Numbered from the stretch's first letter, positions 1 through 8,326 are shown. The stretch: DNA of 64,000 nucleotides from JBBSEX01 sp038239345 (GCA_038239345.1 JBBSEX010000024.1:6141-70140); one strand, 5' to 3'. The notes: generated by a model not told the origin, from the sequence alone. Made by a program: numbers and translations.

Positions 1-1
1 G

Positions 2-21
2 TGGTAGAACGCTGGTAGAAT
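2..21. repeat. Short direct repeats TGGTAGAA at left island edge
   Basis: TGGTAGAA occurs at 2-9 and 13-20, about one helical turn apart, directly upstream of the integrase start codon. The 11-mer GCTGGTAGAAT at 11-21 recurs exactly at 16399-16409, just upstream of the tRNA relic. Such repeats can be integrase arm-binding sites or part of an attachment site. That role is inference; the repeats themselves are seen. Confidence 0.4.
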
Positions 22-27
22 TGAGGC

Positions 28-1422
28 ATGAAACAACAGCTTCGGGTCTACCGAAACCACACCCCGGCCTGCATTCACGGCCATCGAACGCCCCTCTATG
101 ACGCCGATACCAGCGTTCCAGATTGCTCATGCCCTCTCAACGTCGTCGGCTATCTGAACCACGTCGTCAATCCTGACGGCACTTTAAAGCGCATTCGTCA
201 TAAGAGCCTTGACACTAAGGACTGGCACACCGCCCGTCAAACGGCTGAACAGTGGTTGCAGTGGGAAGACTTCTCGGAACCGTTGCCGGATGCCGACTTG
301 GTGAACCGTCAAGATGTGACGATTGACCAAGCTGTATCCTTCTTCTTCCGTTATTGCGCCGAGACCCACACCAGAGGACAAGCATCACGAGCCAAGTATG
401 AGGTATTGCTCAACCAACGCCTGAAGCCGTGGTTTCAAGGGAAACGAAAGCTCTTCATTAGAGCGTTTGACGATGCGGTTTTAGTCAAGATGTTCTTCAT
501 GTCGTGGGTTAACTTGCAACCGGCACGAGGGAAGCAGAGCACGATGGAGGTCAAGAAGCCACTGGCTCTCAACACGAAGCGTGCCGAGCTTGAGCGGTAT
601 CGAACCTTCCTCGAATTCTGCCGTGGCAATGGCTGGCTTCAGTTCAACTATGCCAAGACGATAAAGGTCGGCAAAGCGAGAGTCGCACAAAAAATTGCGT
701 TCACGATGGATGAGTACTCGAATATCGTTAAGACGGCTGACGCCTGGACAGACCGTTACTACAAGACGAACCGCCGAGCCGGTCGGCTACGTGCCTTCAC
801 GCTTGCTCTGCGTTACCTTGGTCAGCGTTTGAGCGATACTGCCATGTTGGGACCCGACAATCTCATCAAGGACGGCGGCAATTGGTTTGTTGTTCTCACA
901 CAGATCAAGACAGGAAACGGCGTCAAGATTCCGGTTCCCGTCGAACTGGTTGAGCGGCTTAACGCCTTGCCGATTCTTGGCGCTACCAAAGAACCATTCG
1001 TGTTGCACCGTGCCAACTACAGCATCGACTATGGGACGCAGTTTTGGTTCTGGACAGCCGATATTCCCGAGGGGGCAAACGCTGAAAAGATCAATCAGGT
1101 TGTGGAATCGCTGGCTAAGAATTGGTCTGACGACATCACGGCTTTGCTGGCGAAGACAGAAAAGGCGTACTCAAAGTTCAAACATCATGCAACGCCTCAT
1201 ACCTTCCGGCACTTCTTCGCCATCACAATGCTTCGAGCGGGTGTCCCGATTGAGCAAGTCTCGAAGTGGCTTGGTCACTCTTCGCCACTCGTTACCGCCC
1301 GTCACTACTCTAACGCCAACAGTGATTGGCACGACAATAGCCACCGAGTCTACATGGACGCTCTAAAGGCGCTAGAACCGGCCTCCACTGGTAAGGTTCT
1401 GAAGATGCCGAAGGCGGGATAG
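28..1422 (+). CDS. Tyrosine recombinase / integrase
   Basis: Site-specific tyrosine recombinase that would insert and excise the island. The catalytic residues are visible: Arg267 in GQRLSD, the HTFRH box with His391 and Arg394, LGH with His417, and the nucleophile Tyr427 in TARHYS. The N-terminal ~45 residues carry a Cys/His-rich patch (CIHGH and DCSCP), as in many acidobacterial integrases, and a SAM-like core-binding domain follows at about 95-210. Length 464 aa is normal and the frame is intact. The ATG at 28 is preceded by GAGG only one base away, so the ribosome site is weak. Its place at the edge of a restriction/replication cluster fits an integrase next to an attachment site. The target site is unknown. 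Confidence 0.93.
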   Translation: MKQQLRVYRNHTPACIHGHRTPLYDADTSVPDCSCPLNVVGYLNHVVNPDGTLKRIRHKSLDTKDWHTARQTAEQWLQWEDFSEPLPDADLVNRQDVTIDQAVSFFFRYCAETHTRGQASRAKYEVLLNQRLKPWFQGKRKLFIRAFDDAVLVKMFFMSWVNLQPARGKQSTMEVKKPLALNTKRAELERYRTFLEFCRGNGWLQFNYAKTIKVGKARVAQKIAFTMDEYSNIVKTADAWTDRYYKTNRRAGRLRAFTLALRYLGQRLSDTAMLGPDNLIKDGGNWFVVLTQIKTGNGVKIPVPVELVERLNALPILGATKEPFVLHRANYSIDYGTQFWFWTADIPEGANAEKINQVVESLAKNWSDDITALLAKTEKAYSKFKHHATPHTFRHFFAITMLRAGVPIEQVSKWLGHSSPLVTARHYSNANSDWHDNSHRVYMDALKALEPASTGKVLKMPKAG

Positions 1423-1448
1423 CTGCAACACATGCCAAAAGATCAAGG

Positions 1449-1471
1449 ACCCGGTTGCTATTTTGCCGGGT
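1449..1471. terminator. Hairpin between convergent int and hsdR
   Basis: ACCCGG (1449-1454) and CCGGGT (1466-1471) can form a 6-bp stem with an 11-nt loop, followed by TTCT. It sits in the 68-bp gap where the integrase and hsdR converge, so a bidirectional terminator is plausible. The stem is short and there is no strong T-run. Confidence 0.35.
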
Positions 1472-1490
1472 TCTGCGCTCGAAGGTTTCT

Positions 1491-3803
1491 TCATGGCCCG
1501 AGCCACAGTCTTAGGTTCTGGTTAGCGGTCGGTCGCTTCGAGGCCGTCATCTCTTCCGCCGCTTCGATCCGTCTCCGGATCTCACGAGCCTCCTTGCCAT
1601 ACTTGTCAAAGAACGCTTCGGGGTGGTCCTTGAGCCGAGCCGCCCGGTCTTTACGTGTGCGGACCGGCGACTGGTAGGCCAGATGACAGAGCAAATCGAA
1701 CGGGTCGGCATCGGGCTGGTTGGCAGCGTTGGCGAGGTCGGAAAGCTCAATACCTCTCTTCTCCAATTCGGCGATCAACTCCGCTCGCCGGTCGAGGTCG
1801 GTCCAGGCGTTCTTCAGTTCATCGGCATCTCGCCAAATCGTTTTCACCTTGGAACCTGCGTATTCCGTGAGACGCACTGTGCGGAGTCGCCTGCCCTCGG
1901 CGTCCAGGTCGAACACGACAGTCCCGGCAATTTCAACAGGCTGATTGTCGATGTAATACTTTCGTGGTGCTCCGTTGGCGGGGTCTACGAGTTGGATTGG
2001 CCCTTGTTCAAATACATCATCTTCAGCACGCTCGAAAAGGATGACCTCTTCCTTCTTGGACATCCTGACGCTCGTTGGTTCACCTTCGTCGTTGATGTTC
2101 ACATCCTCGACAAACACTGGATCGCCGTCGAACTCGGGATCATTAAAGAGTCGGGTTGCCGCTCCGGTGTAGTCGAGGATGTTGAAGTAGAGCTTGCCGT
2201 AATCCTCTCGAACTCTCGTGCCTCGACCAATGATCTGTTTGAACTCAGTCACGGACCCTATGTTCCGAACAATGGCGACGTTCTTGCAAGTCGGGACATC
2301 AACACCTGTCGTGAGCATCTGCGAGGTCGTGACGATTACAGGTGTGGATCGGTCCACGTCACGAAAGCGGTCGAGATGGCCTCTTCCTATGTCGCCTTCG
2401 TCGGACACCACACGGCAAACGTAGTCGGGATTCTGCCGCATGAGTTCCGGGTTGTTCCGTGCGATGGCGGCTCTCATGTTCTCAGCGTGTTCTTGGTCAA
2501 CGCAGAACACGATGGTCTTGCCGTAGGGATCGGATTCTTGAATGAACTTCGTCAGATGCTTGGCGATGGCCTCAGTCCGATTCTTCAGCACAACATCACG
2601 CTCAAAGCTCGGCGTAAGGTAGACCTGATCTGGCACGTCCCGGTTGTACCGATCCGTTTCTCCGGGAGCGGGACGCCAGCCGATTGCGTCCACCGTCGTC
2701 ATAATCCGATGGACTCGGTACGGGGCAAGGAAACCATCTTCGATGCCCTGGCGAAGGCTGTACTGGTAGAGGGGATCACCGAAGTAACGGTATGTGTCCC
2801 GGTTGTCCTTACGGAGCGGCGTGGCCGTCATTCCGAGTTGGAATGCAGGCTTGAAATATTCTAGGATGTCTCGCCAATTCGAGTCGTCTTCGGCGCTCCC
2901 ACGGTGGCACTCATCCACGATGATGAGGTCGAAGAAGTCTTGACTGAATTCCCGATACAGGCCCGGTCTCCGTTCGTCTTTGGCAAGGGACTGGTAGATG
3001 GCGAAATACATCTGACGGCTCTTGTTGGCAACCCCGCCTTCGATCTTCATCCGGGCATCTCCGAATGGAGCAAAATCCTCTTCCTTCGGTTTGTCCACGA
3101 GGATGTTGCGATCCGCCAAGAAGAGGATTCTTGGCTTGCCGAATCCGCCAGTGCGATTCCAACCGGACGACCACAGCTTCCAACAAATCTGGAACGAGAT
3201 AGTCGTCTTCCCGGTTCCAGTGGCAAGTGTAAGCAGGTTCCGAGGGTTGCCTTGAAGAATCGCTTGGACGGCCCGATTGATTGCGATTTCCTGGTAATAA
3301 CGTGGCGTTCGCTGGCCGAATGTGTTGTACGGCGTCAATAGGCGCTTGGTCTGTTCTTCATTGAGACCGCTGTGAGCGGACAAACGGCTCCAGAGTTCGT
3401 CGGGCGTTGGAAATCGTTCAACCTCGGCTTCGACGCCGGTTGTGAAATCGAACTCTACGATTCCCTTGCCGTTGGTGGAGTAGGCGAACTTGAGACCGAG
3501 TATTTGAGCGTAGTCCTTTGACTGTTGAAGGCCGTCTGCCGGGAGTTTGTGTTCGGCCTTTGCCTCAACCACGGCGATCATGAAATCCGGCGTGTGGCGA
3601 AGTAGGTAGTCGGCCTTCTTGCGCTCCAGGCGTCTGGCCTTCGTTCCAGCGACGACAATCCTACCGTTCGTGAAGCTCCGTTGTTCGGCAATCGAATGTG
3701 GTTCTGAGTCCCATCCGGCAGCTTGCAGCTTGGGCACGACGTACTGACGGCAAGTGTCGGCCTCCGTTGGATTGCTGGCGATCCGCTGTCCGATGGGTTC
3801 CAT
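1491..3803 (-). CDS. hsdR: Type I restriction enzyme R subunit, C-terminus missing
   Basis: ATP-dependent translocase and nuclease subunit of an EcoEI-type type I restriction system. The N-terminal nuclease site shows Asp73, Glu80 and Lys82 (PDF...EAK). The helicase motor has Walker A TGTGKT (Lys199), DECH at 297-300, GMTATP near 325 and a GRGTR motif VI. After 'FFDKYGKEAREI' (about residue 740) the protein runs into an unrelated ~28-residue tail, whereas family members of about 800 residues continue with a conserved C-terminal module. That module is found at 10494-10706 on the other strand. The rearranged protein may be inactive or impaired, because the C-terminal domain contacts the methylase core. 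The start ATG lies 5 bp after the stop of an upstream ribbon-helix-helix gene. Confidence 0.9.
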   Translation of the reverse strand: MEPIGQRIASNPTEADTCRQYVVPKLQAAGWDSEPHSIAEQRSFTNGRIVVAGTKARRLERKKADYLLRHTPDFMIAVVEAKAEHKLPADGLQQSKDYAQILGLKFAYSTNGKGIVEFDFTTGVEAEVERFPTPDELWSRLSAHSGLNEEQTKRLLTPYNTFGQRTPRYYQEIAINRAVQAILQGNPRNLLTLATGTGKTTISFQICWKLWSSGWNRTGGFGKPRILFLADRNILVDKPKEEDFAPFGDARMKIEGGVANKSRQMYFAIYQSLAKDERRPGLYREFSQDFFDLIIVDECHRGSAEDDSNWRDILEYFKPAFQLGMTATPLRKDNRDTYRYFGDPLYQYSLRQGIEDGFLAPYRVHRIMTTVDAIGWRPAPGETDRYNRDVPDQVYLTPSFERDVVLKNRTEAIAKHLTKFIQESDPYGKTIVFCVDQEHAENMRAAIARNNPELMRQNPDYVCRVVSDEGDIGRGHLDRFRDVDRSTPVIVTTSQMLTTGVDVPTCKNVAIVRNIGSVTEFKQIIGRGTRVREDYGKLYFNILDYTGAATRLFNDPEFDGDPVFVEDVNINDEGEPTSVRMSKKEEVILFERAEDDVFEQGPIQLVDPANGAPRKYYIDNQPVEIAGTVVFDLDAEGRRLRTVRLTEYAGSKVKTIWRDADELKNAWTDLDRRAELIAELEKRGIELSDLANAANQPDADPFDLLCHLAYQSPVRTRKDRAARLKDHPEAFFDKYGKEAREIRRRIEAAEEMTASKRPTANQNLRLWLGP

Positions 3804-3808
3804 GATCT

Positions 3809-4033
3809 TCAGCGGCTTGCCGAGGCAAGTTCCTTTTGAAGTTCCCGTTTGTGGCGATCAACCAGTTCAACCAGAAGCGCCGAAACGGAACCCCGGCCAC
3901 CGTCTCTGCGGGATCGCTCGAAAGCAACCCGGCGCAAGAGTTCCCACGTCTCGGTGGGGAGGTTGATGCCGGTAGTGCGGTGCGTGCGTTCTTGTGGCTT
4001 CGCCGTCGCCTGACGAGCTTGTTGTTTAAGCAT
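3809..4033 (-). CDS. Small ribbon-helix-helix-like protein upstream of hsdR
   Basis: A 74-residue basic protein with a pattern typical of a ribbon-helix-helix DNA-binding fold: a short strand (GINLPTETWELL), then two amphipathic helices, of which the second is SVSALLVELVDRHKREL. It ends 5 bp before hsdR and is probably co-transcribed, so a role as repressor of that operon is reasonable inference. I chose the ATG at 4033; an in-frame TTG at 4063 would add 10 residues that do not look conserved. A perfect inverted repeat spans this start codon. Confidence 0.6.
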   Translation of the reverse strand: MLKQQARQATAKPQERTHRTTGINLPTETWELLRRVAFERSRRDGGRGSVSALLVELVDRHKRELQKELASASR

Positions 4034-4041
4034 GAAACAAC
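4021..4041. promoter_or_regulatory. Inverted repeat over the RHH gene start, possible operator
   Basis: GTTGTTT (4021-4027) and AAACAAC (4035-4041) form a perfect 7-bp inverted repeat with a 7-nt spacer containing the ATG of the ribbon-helix-helix gene. Ribbon-helix-helix proteins commonly repress their own operon through such sites. The repeat is seen; the operator role is inference. Confidence 0.35.
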
Positions 4042-4257
4042 AAGTGTATCGAATGTTTGCCAATTGTGAATTGTCGGAATGGGACCCAGGAAGAAAGGTT
4101 CAGCGACCCGGGAGGACCCTCTTTTTCAAAATTTCAATGGGGGCAAAAGTTTGGTCCGGGGAAATTTTTTGAAAACGATGGGCGGTGGTCCCTTTTCGGA
4201 ACGTTTCCTGGGGAAGCGAAGCCCTCCGGTATGTACCATGGGCTGACTGTATACACC

Positions 4258-4282
4258 CTGCGGATGAGACTCTAATCCGCAG
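4258..4282. repeat. Hairpin in the hsdR-operon / resolvase intergenic region
   Basis: CTGCGGAT (4258-4265) and ATCCGCAG (4275-4282) form a perfect 8-bp stem with a 9-nt loop. There is no T-run in either direction, so it is not a clear terminator. The whole stretch 4064-4325 shows no convincing gene; it could hold promoter elements for the RHH-hsdR unit or a recombinase site. Confidence 0.4.
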
Positions 4283-4325
4283 GACACTCTGGAAATGACG
4301 GTGCCCCACCCGATAGTTCTGCTGC

Positions 4326-4580
4326 TCAACGTGAGGCAGAAGGATGCAAGGTTGACGTATCAGCGGCCACCGTACCTTCCGCCGCCCCGATCACGCCAAT
4401 AAGGTATGCGTTCGCAGCGGCCTTGGCTTTGACCACATCGGCGGCAAGCGTACTGATCGTCTGCTGGTCGAAGCCATCGTGTTTGGTCAGCGCCTCCAAA
4501 CAGAGGACGCCGTGATGGATGCTTTTGTTGAACTCGTACAGCACTTCAAATGTGTCGAACCCTACTTTGCCTCCCATCAC
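4326..4580 (-). CDS. Small protein translationally coupled to serine recombinase
   Basis: A predicted 84-residue, mostly helical, Ala-rich protein of unknown function. Its ATG overlaps the stop of the upstream serine recombinase gene (ATGA-type overlap at 4577-4580), which argues that it is a real, co-translated gene rather than a chance frame. No motif, signal peptide or membrane segment is evident. A helper or regulator of the recombinase is possible but unsupported. Confidence 0.5.
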   Translation of the reverse strand: MMGGKVGFDTFEVLYEFNKSIHHGVLCLEALTKHDGFDQQTISTLAADVVKAKAAANAYLIGVIGAAEGTVAADTSTLHPSASR

Positions 4581-5239
4581 TTACTCTCCCCTCTTGCCAA
4601 AATTTTTGAGACGGTGTACGGGTGCCACTTCGCACCACGCCGGGTCATCACGTGTTCATCGTTGAGACGAGAGGCGATTGTGTCGTATCCGCAACCTTCG
4701 GCACGAAGCTGGCGCATCCGATCCAGCACAACCGATTCACCTTTGTAGAAGCCGAACTGTTTCGCCCCTTCGCATTCGCCGGTCCGGGCTTTTTTGCGCT
4801 GGCGTGCTCCACGTAGCTTCGCCACGATCATGGTCTTTTCATACTCGGCAAATGCGCCCATGATCTGACGCATCAACTTTCTTGAGGGATCGGCGCTGCA
4901 AAGGTCAGGCTCGGCCACGCTGACAAGCCGGAAGCTGTGGCTCGTCAAATCGTGCAGGATGCTCTCCTGGATCATGAGGTCCCTGGCGATTCTGTCGAGC
5001 CGTTCGATCAGAACCAGTTTCGTGCCGTTACTGTGCAATGCCTCCATCAACGCCATGAGAGCGGGACGATGCTCCAGTTCCTTTGTCCCGGAGACGCCCT
5101 CTTCTCTGAAAATCTTGACGATGCGGATGCCGTTGGTTTTTGCGTATTGCTTGATGGCTTCCAGTTGGCGGGTGAATCCGTCTCCCTCCAGTTGACCTTT
5201 TCCGCTCACACGCAAATAGGCAAAAGCGCTTTCCGGCAC
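4577..5239 (-). CDS. Serine recombinase (resolvase/invertase family)
   Basis: Small serine recombinase of 220 residues. The nucleophile Ser12 lies in YLRVSGKGQ, and the catalytic arginines sit in LDRIARDL and in the region after DLCSADPSRKL. The long helix MRQIMGAFAEYEK is the typical dimer helix. The C-terminal ~50 residues (GCGYDTIASRLNDEHV...HPYTVSKIL) match the start of the 'Recombinase' domain that follows the catalytic domain, so DNA binding is by a short helix-turn-helix region. The start is GTG; an in-frame stop lies shortly upstream. A palindrome lies 36 bp upstream. It could resolve or invert DNA within this island, where an apparent inversion is seen. Confidence 0.9.
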   Translation of the reverse strand: MPESAFAYLRVSGKGQLEGDGFTRQLEAIKQYAKTNGIRIVKIFREEGVSGTKELEHRPALMALMEALHSNGTKLVLIERLDRIARDLMIQESILHDLTSHSFRLVSVAEPDLCSADPSRKLMRQIMGAFAEYEKTMIVAKLRGARQRKKARTGECEGAKQFGFYKGESVVLDRMRQLRAEGCGYDTIASRLNDEHVMTRRGAKWHPYTVSKILARGESK

Positions 5240-5274
5240 ACTTCCATGTTAGCTTTGGGCTGTGTTGTTTGTCA

Positions 5275-5292
5275 ACTATTCTTCAGAATAGT
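5275..5292. promoter_or_regulatory. Perfect inverted repeat upstream of serine recombinase
   Basis: ACTATTCT (5275-5282) and AGAATAGT (5285-5292) are perfect 8-bp arms with a 2-base centre. It lies in the divergent promoter region between the recombinase and the next gene. Such sites serve as crossover sites for serine recombinases or as repressor operators; which one cannot be told from sequence. Confidence 0.45.
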
Positions 5293-5401
5293 ATAAGTCT
5301 ATGATTCTAGTGCTGTGGCTGATAAGCGGAATCTTGGACGGCTGATTTGGGTCGCCGAGACGTTCTTCACCCTCAATCGAACTAAAATTGGATCAGCGAC
5401 G

Positions 5402-6031
5402 ATGCCCAAGAAGCCACCCGTGATCAAATTTCCGACGCCGATGGAAATACCCGGCCCCGACGACCAATCCTGGCACAACGGTGGTGATATCGAAATCGCT
5501 CTTTACGCCCGGTCGCTCCAGATCGCCGCCAAGAAACTGATCGCAACCCTTGATCTGGAGCCGAACCCGAAGACGGCGTGGGATGCGTGTCCGGTCATTC
5601 TGCTCTACCGGCAGGCCGTGGAACTCAATCTGAAGACTCTTATCGATCACGGAAACAACTTCTTGCCGACGCCGACCGATTCGATCTCACTGTCCAAAAC
5701 TCATTCTCTGCGTTGGCTGGCGCAAATTGTCTGCCAGATCATCAGGGCGGTCGGTTGGGAGAGCGAGTTCAAATGCGAAGGCATTTCAACCTTAGCCGAA
5801 TTCAGCGCCCTGGTTGCAGAACTAGAATCATTGGACCCTGTGGCGATTGCGGTTACGGTCGGTCGCAGTCGTCGTGATGGATCGGTGCCGCCTCAGCTAG
5901 TACCACCGAAGATCGTGCAATTTGCAAAGAAGCTGGACGCCCTAATCAGTTTGCTGGACGCTACCGCCGATGGGCTGGCCGCTCAAGATGATTTGCTTGC
6001 CGAGGATGATTTCAAGCCGACGATTCAATGA
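5402..6031 (+). CDS. HEPN-like hypothetical protein
   Basis: A predicted soluble, helical protein of 209 residues. The segments ILLYRQAVELNLKTLI and THSLRWLAQIV recall helical HEPN-like proteins often found next to restriction genes, in which a helix with LYRxxxELxLK is followed by a HSL.xL. helix. I do not see the R-x4-6-H catalytic motif clearly, so nuclease activity is unsupported. The chosen ATG is at 5402; a GTG at 5315 would add 29 residues without obvious conservation. It is divergent from the serine recombinase. Function is not assigned. Confidence 0.6.
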   Translation: MPKKPPVIKFPTPMEIPGPDDQSWHNGGDIEIALYARSLQIAAKKLIATLDLEPNPKTAWDACPVILLYRQAVELNLKTLIDHGNNFLPTPTDSISLSKTHSLRWLAQIVCQIIRAVGWESEFKCEGISTLAEFSALVAELESLDPVAIAVTVGRSRRDGSVPPQLVPPKIVQFAKKLDALISLLDATADGLAAQDDLLAEDDFKPTIQ

Positions 6032-6053
6032 CGGCATTTTTGAAATCGACTTT

Positions 6054-8261
6054 TCAGGCGGAACGCTTTGGGTAAGGCTTTATTAGGTGCTCAATCTTCT
6101 TGCGATTGTCGGCCTTCTCCTTCTTGCTCCCGATGAATGCGAAGTACCGACTCTTACGGGGCACCGAGGCGACGGTCAGACCCATCTCACGAAGTTTCTT
6201 GATGCTGCGTGTGCCAAAGAGCGTGTATGCGTCTCTTGAAGAGACTTGCTTGCCGTCTGGGGTAATGATCGATGCTCTGTCGCCGCCCTTGGACATCACC
6301 CCGACGTAATCGTAGCCGCACGCTTGATAAATTATCCCGACTTCACCAGCTTGCGAATCAACCGTGCAAGTGACCACCTTGTACTTTTCCGGCAGCATCT
6401 TCATCGATTGCCGAATCAACTTCGATGCGGAATGCGGGTGCGCCCAATGCAGGGAAACTCCTCGTGCAAGACAAATGATCTTGTCAGTGAATTCAAACTG
6501 ATCCCAAACATGAAGGTTCTCGGTGTACTCTGAGCGATAGACTACGACACCGCCGCAGATTCCATCGAAGAATATCCCGAAGCAACGGATGACAAACGCA
6601 GGCATCGTCTTCAACCATTCGTATTTTTCAATGATCGCTTTGGCTTCGGCATGGGCGATCTCTTTCACCACAGCATTTTCAATGGAACAGTCGAATGATT
6701 CCTCGGTCTTTGCAAGCTCTTCTCGAATTAGGCGTTGATGGGCCTTTGGCGACTTCGATGTCGATCCGGTGATGGCCTGAGCCTTCCTGAACGCAGCAAC
6801 CCTCGCACGAGCCGCTGCCGCAACTCCCGGATCATCTTCGGTGGCGATGTAATTGCGCTCGGTCGCCACGCACGCCTCGGGCACGGCACCGTCGCCGCAG
6901 AACGGAGCAACGACAAGCTGCCCCGGCTCGGTCAGCTTCTCGATGAAGTACCGAACCTGATCGACGCCCTGGCCCTTCTTGTCCGTGAGGATCATGTCAC
7001 TTAAAAATGGATGCGTCGGCACGCCTGGAACAGGTCGCTTTGCGAACATCAGCATCGGCGTGAAGTTGCTGGTTACCTTGCGGGCGAGAACGCTGGAACT
7101 ACGACTGTTCCCGGTCTGGCTCACGGCGCACAACCAGTAGTATTGGAGATGTTTCGCCATCTCGTTCATCCCTCGATCCAGGTACATTTGTCCGCAGGTC
7201 ACCACGCAAAGGCCACCCGACTTGAGCTTGCGTGATGCCACTTCTGCCAGTTGGCCGTACAGCGGAACTGCGTCTTGCGAATTCGGAGGATCGCAAAGAA
7301 AAAGATCAGCAGAGTCGTCTGCAACCAAGCGGTTCAGCAACGTAAGATCGCCAGTGTAGATGCCGCTTCCCTTTGGATGGGCCTTTACCGCCGCATTTCT
7401 CTTCGACTGGCGGGATTCCTCGGCAAGCTGATCCTTGGCCTTCTTGATCGTGAGTGTACCGGCGAGGATTTGCTCCAGCATCGGCGCAGAGTGCTTGGCG
7501 ATTTGGGAGATGAGGCGAAGTTTCCTCGACGGAACAGCGAGTTGGGCGGCTGCGATTTCTCGTTGGCGAAGTTGTGGCTGCTCGGTGGACGCTGTGACCA
7601 CCAAGCTGAGTTTAGCCCGTCCTGATCCTCCCGCCAATCCGCCCTTCCTGCCCCGTTCCGCCTTGGAGATTGCAATACGCCTTTGCAGAATGCGGTATGC
7701 AATGGCGGCACGTTGATCCGACGACAGGTTCCGCCGCCCGATTTGGTTTTCTTCGATCCAGAGTTTCGCCGCTTCCCGACTCGGAAAATCAATTTCGGTG
7801 GTTGCGTAGGGAACACGCAGACGGGTGCAAATTTCCAAACGGTTGTGCCCATCGATCAGGATGCCTTCGCTTTTCCAGACGACCAGGGCGTCCCGACAGC
7901 CTTCCTCGGCGATGTTGGCTGAGAGTTGACTGCGCTCTTGTGGTGTCAGCGGAGCGATCAGCGCCTTGAATTCAGGATCGACCTTGGGGGTTGGTGGATC
8001 GTTGCGGCTGGCGAGGGTTGCCGGAGTCGGAGGCATCGACCGTAGATCGACCAAAGGGGCGGCAAAGTTTACCCTGCGGCGAGGCTGATTGCGGCCCGTC
8101 AGATCACATCCGCCACGGCCCGGACTCCACCACACTCGCAGCGCCGTCCGCATTTTGTTGAGAGCGGGTTCAACGGCGGCTTCGACATCCTTACGCTTTG
8201 CTTTGAGGCGGCGCTGGATTTGATATACGGATTCGCCGTCAAAGAAATGGGCCTCAAGCAC
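6054..8261 (-). CDS. ParB-like / DNA methyltransferase-like / Mom-like fusion protein
   Basis: Three domains are visible in 735 residues. Residues ~95-185 are ParB/Sulfiredoxin-like (ILIDGHNRLEIC, then KLWIEENQIGRRNL). Residues ~300-490 look like a beta-class amino-methyltransferase, with motif IV as DPPN (324-327; usually DPPY) and the SAM motif FCGDG (454-458). Residues ~535-705 match the Mom family of GNAT-like enzymes (YEWLKTMP; FGIFFDGICGGVVVY; VTCTVDSQAGEVGIIYQA), which in phage Mu modify adenine N6 with a methylcarbamoyl group. The likely role is DNA base hypermodification; the chemistry is inferred. The GTG at 8261 gives the longest form; an ATG at 8036 just before the ParB domain is equally plausible. 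The first ~45 residues look like a helix-turn-helix whose beginning lies in another frame upstream. Confidence 0.85.
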   Translation of the reverse strand: MLEAHFFDGESVYQIQRRLKAKRKDVEAAVEPALNKMRTALRVWWSPGRGGCDLTGRNQPRRRVNFAAPLVDLRSMPPTPATLASRNDPPTPKVDPEFKALIAPLTPQERSQLSANIAEEGCRDALVVWKSEGILIDGHNRLEICTRLRVPYATTEIDFPSREAAKLWIEENQIGRRNLSSDQRAAIAYRILQRRIAISKAERGRKGGLAGGSGRAKLSLVVTASTEQPQLRQREIAAAQLAVPSRKLRLISQIAKHSAPMLEQILAGTLTIKKAKDQLAEESRQSKRNAAVKAHPKGSGIYTGDLTLLNRLVADDSADLFLCDPPNSQDAVPLYGQLAEVASRKLKSGGLCVVTCGQMYLDRGMNEMAKHLQYYWLCAVSQTGNSRSSSVLARKVTSNFTPMLMFAKRPVPGVPTHPFLSDMILTDKKGQGVDQVRYFIEKLTEPGQLVVAPFCGDGAVPEACVATERNYIATEDDPGVAAAARARVAAFRKAQAITGSTSKSPKAHQRLIREELAKTEESFDCSIENAVVKEIAHAEAKAIIEKYEWLKTMPAFVIRCFGIFFDGICGGVVVYRSEYTENLHVWDQFEFTDKIICLARGVSLHWAHPHSASKLIRQSMKMLPEKYKVVTCTVDSQAGEVGIIYQACGYDYVGVMSKGGDRASIITPDGKQVSSRDAYTLFGTRSIKKLREMGLTVASVPRKSRYFAFIGSKKEKADNRKKIEHLIKPYPKRSA

Positions 8262-8326
8262 TGCCGGTGGTGTGGTGCCATTCCCTTCAGGGTTGCGGAG
8301 AGCAATTCGGCAGCGTCAAGGATCAC
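8258..8326 (-). pseudogene. Out-of-frame start of a helix-turn-helix region
   Basis: Reading from 8326 in the next frame gives ILDAAELLSATLKGMAPHHR, and at about 8258-8262 the fusion-protein frame continues with CLEAHFFDGESVYQI. Joined, they resemble one helical DNA-binding domain of sigma region 4 type. One base change in length would connect them. This could be a separate small gene upstream of the fusion protein, or the true N-terminus of the fusion protein. Confidence 0.3.

Noticed and set aside
1623..2864. Long open frame on the plus strand opposite hsdR (413 codons)
   Set aside because: It is antisense to intact hsdR with perfect helicase motifs, has no recognisable domain, and its composition mirrors the opposite strand.
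26..4042. 13-base identity GCATGAAACAACA at the int start (26-38) and near the RHH gene start (4030-4042)
   Set aside because: Too short and AT-rich to exclude chance; one lies in coding sequence and the other in a palindrome on the opposite strand of its gene.
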